IMG/VR virus record: IMGVR_UViG_3300031963_008876 | Coordinates: 85,597 to 149,596 of that record | Length of the DNA: 64,000 nucleotides | Reading direction: 5' to 3' (one strand) | DNA from: a virus | In this document: piece by piece, positions 59,289-64,000 of the stretch | How the letters are laid out: each line of letters starts with the position of its first letter | Position numbering within the stretch: position 1 is the first letter of the stretch | The notes under the pieces: model-generated | The model's input: the letters and a program-made list of their open reading frames with translations, nothing else | The model's database searches: none | What the model was told of the DNA's origin: nothing | Translations under genes and position numbers: made by a program

Positions 59289-60413
59289 ATGAACAAATAT
59301 TGTCCAAAACCATTTGTTAGTATTCATATGTATACTGATAAAGATCTCAATCCAACTGTTAGGCCTTGTTGCAATTACAAACCTATCAAGCAGTACGCAA
59401 CGATTAATGATTATTTGCAATCATCTGAACTAGCGTCTCTTCAGCAACATTTGCTTACAAAAGAATCATTGCCAGATGGATGCAAGGCATGCAAAGTAGA
59501 CGAAGATAATAACTTGCCTAGTATCCGAAACAAGTATATTAAAGTGTTTGAGCATGAAACCAAAACTAAAATTGTTGACTTGGAAATTTTCCCTGGCAAC
59601 GCATGTAATCTCAGTTGCTTGTCGTGCAATCCTTCTCATAGTACCAAATCAGGTCAGGAATATGCCAAACTTGGATGGATTAAACAATCAATAGTGATCA
59701 ATCACGAAGATCATGCACTTGAAGTTATTAAACAGTTGCCAGACCTTAAATCAATAGGTTTTATTGGCGGCGAATTTTTTGTAACCAAACACAATATTGA
59801 ATTGCTCGATGCGGTTATTGAAAAAAATCTTAAAACACGAATTATTACCAATGCCACTCAACTAACCAAAAAACATCTTGAGCGGTTACAAAAAATATCT
59901 GACCTTGATGTGATGGTTAGTGTAGACGGTACTGGGCCAACATTTGAATTTTTACGCTATCCGGCACAATGGTCAGTTGTGCAATCAAACATTGTTGCAC
60001 TACAACAGGCATTGCCCGGAGCAAAGATACATTTGTCGGCAGTGTTGCAATTTTTAAATTTGCAAAATATCATTGAACTGTTTGAATACGCCAATGTCCG
60101 TCGACTGCCATTTAATGTGATCCCTTTATCTTATCCTGTTTGGCTACAGTCAGAAGTGCTTACCACTCTCGAACGTCAGCAGTTGATTGCAGTTATACAA
60201 AAACAACTAACAGTTGCAAAACTTACCAAAACACAAAAACAGTTAATGACTGATACATGTAGTATGCTAGAAACAATACAGCACTCACCTGCTCAACGAG
60301 AACAGTTTGTGTCTCGAACAAGCCAGCTGATTCGACTGCGCAACATCACACAACACACAATCAACTCAGTGTTTGGTGTGCTAGAAAATTTAGCGCAAGA
60401 AGTTATACAATAG
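59289..60413 (+). CDS. N-terminal-twitch radical SAM enzyme (374 aa), copy 6
   Basis: KYCPKPFVSIHMY, VRPCCNYKP and GCKACKVDE give the N-terminal auxiliary Cys set. CNLSCLSCNPSHSTKSG near residue 106 is the radical SAM cluster and FIGGEFFV takes the GGEP position, with Phe for Pro. It is the shortest copy and lies alone on the + strand inside the tRNA array, far from the other five. This separate setting suggests a distinct substrate, or it may have moved. No promoter consensus is clear upstream. Confidence 0.88.
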   Translation: MNKYCPKPFVSIHMYTDKDLNPTVRPCCNYKPIKQYATINDYLQSSELASLQQHLLTKESLPDGCKACKVDEDNNLPSIRNKYIKVFEHETKTKIVDLEIFPGNACNLSCLSCNPSHSTKSGQEYAKLGWIKQSIVINHEDHALEVIKQLPDLKSIGFIGGEFFVTKHNIELLDAVIEKNLKTRIITNATQLTKKHLERLQKISDLDVMVSVDGTGPTFEFLRYPAQWSVVQSNIVALQQALPGAKIHLSAVLQFLNLQNIIELFEYANVRRLPFNVIPLSYPVWLQSEVLTTLERQQLIAVIQKQLTVAKLTKTQKQLMTDTCSMLETIQHSPAQREQFVSRTSQLIRLRNITQHTINSVFGVLENLAQEVIQ

Positions 60414-60453
60414 CCAGGGACCTAACTCGTCAAGGGAGAGTATGGCTATGTGT

Positions 60454-60531
60454 TGGTACCACCTGAGAGATTCGAACTCCCCGCCCCTGCGTTCGTAGCA
60501 CAGTGCTCTAATCCAAATGAGCTAAGGTGGT
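60454..60531 (-). tRNA. tRNA-Arg (ACG)
   Basis: Acceptor ACCACCT/AGGTGGT, loop CTACGAA in stem CTGTG/CGCAG, T-loop TTCGAAT. CCA encoded. ACG would be read as ICG after host deamination. Confidence 0.9.
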
Positions 60532-60539
60532 GTATTGAA

Positions 60540-60739
60540 TTTGAGAGTAGTAGCATCACTGTTATTGCTACCATTGACCCGTGTAATAAAGCCGGCCGGG
60601 AGGGTGATACGTCACTTGGAATACTTAACACACAGATTGATTACTTAGTTGTGTACGGAATCACGCCGCCCGTGCTTTACACTAGGTTGACCTTCGAAGA
60701 ATCTTCCTAGCGTGTCTTTCTCTTGCTGACACTCTCAAA
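60540..60739 (-). ncRNA. Possible ~200-nt structured RNA between tRNAs
   Basis: A perfect 9-bp terminal stem (TTTGAGAGT at 60540-60548, ACTCTCAAA at 60731-60739) encloses the whole gap between two tRNA genes. Inside, GTAGCA/TGCTAC, ACACA/TGTGT and CACTAGG/CCTAG-GTG helices can form. No ORF is present. The fold is my inference from inverted repeats. Confidence 0.45.
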
Positions 60740-60742
60740 ACT

Positions 60743-60816
60743 TGGTGCCCCACGACAGAATCGAACTGCCATCACAGGATTACAAAACCAGTGTACTACC
60801 ATTGTACTAGTAGGGC
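60743..60816 (-). tRNA. tRNA-Thr (UGU), weak anticodon stem
   Basis: Acceptor GCCCTAC/GTGGGGC, T-arm GGCAG/CTGTC and CCA are clear. The loop TTTGTAA gives UGU, but the anticodon stem has two T-T mismatches, so it may be degenerate. Confidence 0.7.
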
Positions 60817-60822
60817 GAATTG

Positions 60823-60912
60823 TGGTGGAAGACTAGGGAGTCGAACCCTATGACCCTATTACTAGAATCTACAGATTAGCAATCTGCTGCATTACCGTCC
60901 TGCCCGTCTTCC
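60823..60912 (-). tRNA. tRNA-Ser (GCU)
   Basis: Acceptor GGAAGAC/GTCTTCC, loop TTGCTAA in stem GCAGA/TCTGT, and a long variable arm as expected. CCA encoded. Confidence 0.92.
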
Positions 60913-60917
60913 TGACT

Positions 60918-60993
60918 TGGCTCCCCAGCGTGGGATCGAACCACGGACACCTTGATTAACAGTCAAGTGCAACTACCGCTGTGCTACTAGGGA
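60918..60993 (-). tRNA. tRNA-Asn (GUU)
   Basis: Acceptor TCCCTAG with TGGGGA partner, loop CTGTTAA in stem CTTGA/TCAAG. Discriminator G and CCA encoded. Confidence 0.92.
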
Positions 60994-61033
60994 ATAATCT
61001 ACTTAGTAGGCACTCGAGCCTACTACAAAAATA

Positions 61034-61126
61034 TGGTGGAGCAACTTGGAGTCGAACCAAGAATGTTTACCACGAGGGGACGGATTTACAGTCCGCCGAT
61101 GCACACGCCATAGCATCAATTGCTCC
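61034..61126 (-). tRNA. tRNA-Tyr (GUA)
   Basis: Acceptor GGAGCAA/TTGCTCC, loop CTGTAAA in stem GCGGA/TCCGT, and a long variable arm. The D-arm region is longer than usual. CCA encoded. Confidence 0.88.
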
Positions 61127-61131
61127 ATATT

Positions 61132-61206
61132 TGGTGGACCGGCGGGGGATCGAACCCCGACTAAAGGCTTGCAAAGCCCCTGTGCTCCCATTATCACTAC
61201 CAGCCC
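61132..61206 (-). tRNA. tRNA-Ala (UGC)
   Basis: Acceptor GGGCTGG/CCGGTCC with wobble pairs, loop TTTGCAA in stem GGGGC/GCCTT. CCA encoded. Confidence 0.88.
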
Positions 61207-61212
61207 AAATTT

Positions 61213-61286
61213 TGGCATCCCGGGAGGGACTCGAACCCCCACGAACGGTTTTGGAGACCGTCATGCTGCCATTACACCACCGAGAC
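61213..61286 (-). tRNA. tRNA-Trp (CCA)
   Basis: Acceptor GTCTCGG/CCGGGAT with wobble pairs, loop CTCCAAA in stem ACGGT/ACCGT. Discriminator G and CCA encoded. Confidence 0.9.
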
Positions 61287-61293
61287 ATAATTT

Positions 61294-61369
61294 TAACACA
61301 CTCTTGCGAATGTGTGTATTAAAACATTCTAAACTACTTAGGCTGCCTGTTTGTAAAGAATGTTTTAAT
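61294..61369 (-). ncRNA. Shared-stem hairpin B with GCAA loop, plus 13-bp hairpin
   Basis: On the - strand ACACATTC and GAGTGTGT form an 8-bp stem capped by a GCAA tetraloop; it is the minimal form of elements A and C. Directly beside it, ATTAAAACATTCT and AGAATGTTTTAAT (61318-61330, 61357-61369) form a perfect 13-bp stem whose 26-base loop contains CCTAAGTAGT. No ORF is present. From 61370 to the terminator at 61468 I see nothing assignable. Confidence 0.5.
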
Positions 61370-61467
61370 ACGCTCGGATTTTTTTATGTACAAGAACATA
61401 AGCCATCCCCGAGGCCGCCCATTTGTAGTTTAGAGTGATACAGGCTCGCGTTGCCGTTGCACTAAAT

Positions 61468-61496
61468 GAAAAAACCCAGGGTTTTTACGCCTGGGT
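61468..61496 (-). terminator. Rho-independent terminator of the small transcript at 61.6 kb
   Basis: ACCCAGG/CCTGGGT stem with a 9-base loop, followed on the - strand by six T residues. Confidence 0.85.
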
Positions 61497-61524
61497 CCTT
61501 GGGTAAGATACGGTTGTATACTAC

Positions 61525-61632
61525 TTAGGACCCTCTGCCTCCTGGAATGCTATTCATGCGACCATAGGCGTGTGACCAAACTGGTGTCTGGGCAAACTTG
61601 GGTAGCAGTGAACAATATTGTGTTTTCATCAT
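61525..61632 (-). CDS. Possible leaderless small protein (35 aa)
   Basis: The ORF begins seven bases after a perfect-spacing promoter and ends about 30 bases before a terminator, so it would fill its own ~160-base transcript. The product starts MMKTQYCSLLPKFAQ and ends with a Gly/Arg-rich PGGRGS. Codon use looks like that of neighbouring genes. A non-coding small RNA is the alternative, since CCTAAGTAGT at its end also occurs in the hairpin at 61333. Function unknown. Confidence 0.45.
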   Translation of the reverse strand: MMKTQYCSLLPKFAQTPVWSHAYGRMNSIPGGRGS

Positions 61633-61639
61633 AAGTCCT

Positions 61640-61668
61640 ATTGTACAGTATTTACCTTTTGAGGTCAA
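61640..61668 (-). promoter_or_regulatory. Sigma70 promoter for the small transcript
   Basis: TTGACC, 17 bases, TACAAT on the - strand. Confidence 0.82.
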
Positions 61669-61704
61669 CCACTGTGTTAAAGTTATTTAGCCTTTCGGCT
61701 GAAT

Positions 61705-61779
61705 TGGTTGCGGGGGAAGGAATCGAACCTCCGTCTCCCAGGTTATGAGCCTGGTGGTCTACCGCTGACGTACCCCGCG
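61705..61779 (-). tRNA. tRNA-fMet-like (CAU), initiator features
   Basis: The 5' CGCGGGG and 3' CCCCGCA leave an unpaired C1-A72, the hallmark of bacterial initiator tRNA. The loop is CTCATAA in stem CCAGG/CCTGG, with two of the three G-C pairs usual for initiators. CCA encoded. Confidence 0.85.
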
Positions 61780-61786
61780 ATTGAAT

Positions 61787-61794
61787 TATTTATA
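61787..61794 (-). promoter_or_regulatory. T4-like late promoter TATAAATA before the tRNA array
   Basis: An exact TATAAATA on the - strand, eight bases upstream of tRNA-fMet. It may drive late transcription of part of the tRNA array. Confidence 0.5.
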
Positions 61795-61797
61795 TAG

Positions 61798-61865
61798 AAA
61801 CACACTCTATGCTTGGGGAACAATTCATTGAATTGAGCAACCACCAACGGGTACGGAGTGCGTTT
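61798..61865 (-). ncRNA. Shared-stem RNA element C
   Basis: On the - strand AAACGCACTC pairs with GAGTGTGTTT (one G-U wobble), enclosing a CAATTC/GAATTG hairpin and a GGTGGTTGC segment like that of element A. It may be the 3' end of the giant RNA. Confidence 0.45.
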
Positions 61866-61869
61866 GTAT

Positions 61870-62772
61870 ATAAAGTGGCGGACTGAGAATACATCCTAAC
61901 CCAGTAACACCTCGGACATTATTACAAACCTTGCGAGTCTGCTTTCTTCCGATTTCCACTGCAACCATATTGCTATGTATCACAGTCTGTTACCAGTATC
62001 GCCGTTTTTAAAGACAGGCAGTAGTCTTGTCATCACATGCTACTCTACACCATCTATCCCGTTGACCTTTAGAGCCATTCACTGTCGCTAAACAGTTACG
62101 AAACTTCCAGTATAAACAGATTTCACCTTGCGAGTTACGTCTGACTGTATTGCCTTGCGGCTACAGCATTAGATACTTTTCACACATGACCGAGTCAGTC
62201 TTTGCTTTTATGTTAGATAGTGGTTTTGAAGCCACAGCCTATTCCTTAACAGGGAATTGCTCTACGATGAGCTATATCAACCTACTGCGATGTGCTGACT
62301 CAGTTGCTTCATACTCTTTTGGAATACAAAATACAACACACCACGTTCCTTTTGTCTTGCGAACTACTCAGACGTCTTTTGCGATCAGTGTCGGGTCTCG
62401 GCTTTCGCGTACCTCCACCAACCACTCAAACTGCATACGAGCCCTTGGGTGCAACCCCTCGGACCGATACGCTACCCTTTCTCATACCAATTAACTGGGC
62501 TGGTTTTGTATAGAAGTCAGCACCACCTGTTACTTTTCTGCAACTCCGGTTACCCTTGCGGGCCGGTAAGTTACAGCTCTTTCCTATACTCCCAGCGTCA
62601 TTGTTACAACCACCGGTCTTATCAGTGATCGGATCCTCACGGACCTGAGCAGGCTTGTTTACATGAACCATTGCTGGCGGACTTATGTAGGCATACATCC
62701 TTTGGCTGGGTCACCCCAGTTATTCTTCGTACAGCTGGGCGAACCATACTGCACAGGACAATAAACTGCCCT
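61870..62772 (-). ncRNA. Giant structured phage RNA, GOLLD/ROOL-like
   Basis: About 900 bases hold no plausible gene but a strong sigma70 promoter directs transcription through them. On the - strand five GCAA tetraloops capped on short stems occur (near 61930, 62128, 62155, 62357 and 62556) and one GCGAAAGC. Size, GNRA-rich hairpins, position next to a phage tRNA array and own promoter match what is known of GOLLD and ROOL RNAs. The 3' end is uncertain; it may run into element C and tRNA-fMet. A tRNA-like part lies at 62212-62281. Family identity needs a covariance search. Confidence 0.65.
62212..62281 (-). ncRNA. tRNA-Asn-like domain inside the giant RNA
   Basis: On the - strand a cloverleaf-like order appears: GTTGATA/TATC-AAC with one bulge, D-arm GCTC/GAGC, anticodon-like stem ATTCC/GGAAT with loop CTGTTAA, and T-like GTGG/CCAC with TTCAAAA. 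There is no CCA and the T-stem is short, so it is probably a degenerate or recruited tRNA shape. Confidence 0.45.
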
Positions 62773-62780
62773 ATGTATCT

Positions 62781-62809
62781 ATTGTAAGACAAACGTCTTT
62801 TGTTGTCAA
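62781..62809 (-). promoter_or_regulatory. Sigma70 promoter of the giant RNA
   Basis: TTGACA, 17 bases, TACAAT on the - strand, with the expected start near 62774. An inverted repeat (TTTTGGATA/TATCCAAAA, 62814-62847) lies just upstream, between this promoter and the divergent ketoacyl synthase gene. Confidence 0.88.
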
Positions 62810-62900
62810 ACAGTTTTGGATAAATTTGTTGTTTATCTATCCAAAATAGTCTGTAACAGTTTTCTGCAGTCGTGTTACAGTGGGCAAATAAGTACCCCAC

Positions 62901-63872
62901 ATGATCACTGAAATCTTAACCTATCACCACAGTCTCGACTGGAACATTGAACAATTCGTTGATAGCACATGTCTAGCAAACATTGTTCAGCCACACTGGC
63001 CAATGGTAACTTCTTCCAAAGGAGGATTGATACCAACAAATAAACCCAGCCGAGACTTTTTTGAGCTCAATAAAAAACGAGGACGTCCTACTGAACTTAG
63101 GAACAGTACCATTGACGCCTTGGTCAGTCTTGTGGCAACAAAATTGCATCTCAACGGATTTGTTACGAATGTGGTAGCAGAATGCAGTGGAAGCATGCAT
63201 GCCTTGTACACTGCATCCATGGTGAGCTTGCAACACCAATTACCAGTGATTGTTTTTTGTGCTGATAATTTAGTTGATGACGAACTTCACATGTGGCGAT
63301 TTGCCAGTATGGGTGCATTGGATCAATCCTCAGGAAGAGCATTTGACTCAACCAGTACTGGATTTCGAATGGGTAGAGGCATGGCTGCAATGTTGATAAA
63401 ACATCCAAGTGTAAAATTCAACATGAGTGCATTTGCCACAATCAGCAATTATATCTTTCGTACCAACCCCACACTCATAGCCAATCCAGGTGATGCGCAC
63501 CAATTGGCCAGAGATATTTCTGGCATCAATTTTGACACCATTGATTTTTGGAATGCACATGCAACAGGCACTCCAGTGGGAGATCAATTTGAGTACAATG
63601 TTTTTAATTCTTTAGTTCACAAAGACATACCTATTGTCAGCTACAAAAGCCGCATAGGGCACTGTATCTCAGCCAGCGGCGCCATTGAAATGTGCATGAG
63701 TTTTGACGATTACCGTGCAAAAACCCTAAGACCCAATGTGTTAGCTGGTGATCTCATAGTCAAAGATTCAAGGATCATCGTAGATGCTGTGCCGTTTCCG
63801 GGCAAACGCATACTCAAGGCCAATTTTGGATTTGGCGGCAAAAACAGTTTTTGCCAAATTGACATTGAATAG
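62901..63872 (+). CDS. Beta-ketoacyl-ACP synthase-like enzyme (323 aa)
   Basis: All catalytic elements of a KAS I/II-type condensing enzyme are visible: nucleophile Cys in VVAECSGSMHALYTA near residue 95, FDSTSTGFRMGRGMAAML, first His in NAHATGTPVGDQFE near 220, Lys and second His in YKSRIGHCISASGAIE, and FGFGGKNSF at the end. At 323 residues it is shorter than FabF (about 410), mostly at the N-terminus. It should extend an acyl chain using malonyl-ACP or a similar donor. It stands alone on the + strand. With the ANL ligase and desaturases it suggests phage-directed acyl synthesis. Confidence 0.9.
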   Translation: MITEILTYHHSLDWNIEQFVDSTCLANIVQPHWPMVTSSKGGLIPTNKPSRDFFELNKKRGRPTELRNSTIDALVSLVATKLHLNGFVTNVVAECSGSMHALYTASMVSLQHQLPVIVFCADNLVDDELHMWRFASMGALDQSSGRAFDSTSTGFRMGRGMAAMLIKHPSVKFNMSAFATISNYIFRTNPTLIANPGDAHQLARDISGINFDTIDFWNAHATGTPVGDQFEYNVFNSLVHKDIPIVSYKSRIGHCISASGAIEMCMSFDDYRAKTLRPNVLAGDLIVKDSRIIVDAVPFPGKRILKANFGFGGKNSFCQIDIE

Positions 63873-64000
63873 ATTCTATAGTCAAGCACCGAGAGATGCT
63901 CAATTTATGCGTCCTCCGCTAAGAGTGCAATAGCCGATAGCAGTTATATTAGGATCCGTTCCCGGCCGGTTGGACCCGAATAGCGTAAGCGTCCTTACAC
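63873..64000. other. Non-coding end of window
   Basis: I see no gene in the last 128 bases. Short inverted repeats (AGCACCGAGAGATGCT; GGCCGG region) suggest structured RNA or a weak terminator after the ketoacyl synthase gene. Confidence 0.3.

Noticed and set aside
61046-61438. A 130-residue + strand ORF over tRNA genes
   Set aside because: It runs antisense through three tRNA genes and encodes tRNA-derived peptide patterns such as GxRTPT; it is an artefact of the tRNA sequences. Similar ORFs at 58099-58742 are also rejected.
62150-62494. A 114-residue + strand ORF
   Set aside because: It lies inside the promoter-driven structured RNA of the opposite strand, has no ribosome binding site, and its composition does not resemble the neighbouring proteins. 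A second overlapping ORF at 62292 is rejected for the same reason.
61870-62772. rRNA fragment or RNase P RNA
   Set aside because: I found none of the conserved rRNA core segments and not the GAGGAAAGTCC signature of RNase P RNA.

Overview
The window is a piece of a tailed bacteriophage genome, most likely an uncultivated T4-like myovirus. The evidence is a run of virion fibre genes, late-promoter-like octamers close to TATAAATA that overlap stop codons, ThyX, dense ATGA/TGATG gene overlaps, and an array of 25 recognisable tRNA genes. No rRNA, ribosomal protein or other chromosomal housekeeping block is visible. A secreted protein resembling the TctC/Bug binding proteins hints at a betaproteobacterial host, but that is only an inference.

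Layout. (1) 1-11.3 kb, + strand: structural genes, beginning inside a giant protein with seven FG-GAP-like blades and ending with fibre-like proteins. (2) 11.3-31.3 kb, + strand: a tightly overlapping accessory operon of GT-A-like glycosyltransferases, a TctC-like protein, an acyl/aryl-adenylating (ANL) enzyme, three SGNH hydrolases, five N-terminal-twitch radical SAM enzymes alternating with three members of a second glycosyltransferase-like family, and a NodU/CmcH carbamoyltransferase. (3) 31.3-40.5 kb, mixed strands: a GATM-type amidinotransferase, two more members of the second glycosyltransferase-like family, a 1199-residue protein with ten tandem repeats fused to a glycosyltransferase-like end, a DegT aminotransferase and a nucleotide-sugar epimerase. 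(4) 40.5-55.3 kb, mostly - strand: small phage genes, thyX, a MoxR/VWA pair, two fatty-acid desaturases flanking a NeuD-like acyltransferase, several Fe(II)/2OG-type oxygenases, a phosphoesterase, an RNA polymerase omega-like protein, and split rubredoxin and rubrerythrin genes. Many are preceded by clear sigma70 promoters. (5) 55.3-62.8 kb: the tRNA array on the - strand, with structured non-coding stretches between the tRNAs, a sixth radical SAM gene, and a promoter-driven ~0.9 kb structured RNA resembling the giant ornate phage RNAs (GOLLD/ROOL type). (6) 62.9-63.9 kb: a beta-ketoacyl synthase with all catalytic residues.

How it may fit together (inference): regions 2 and 3 look like a pathway that builds and transfers a highly decorated sugar (amino, carbamoyl, amidino and acyl groups, plus radical SAM chemistry) to virion proteins or the host surface. 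The ANL enzyme, ketoacyl synthase, two desaturases, SGNH hydrolases and acyltransferase form an unusually complete set of lipid-handling enzymes for a phage. The tRNA/ncRNA array and the omega-like protein point to strong intervention in host translation and transcription.
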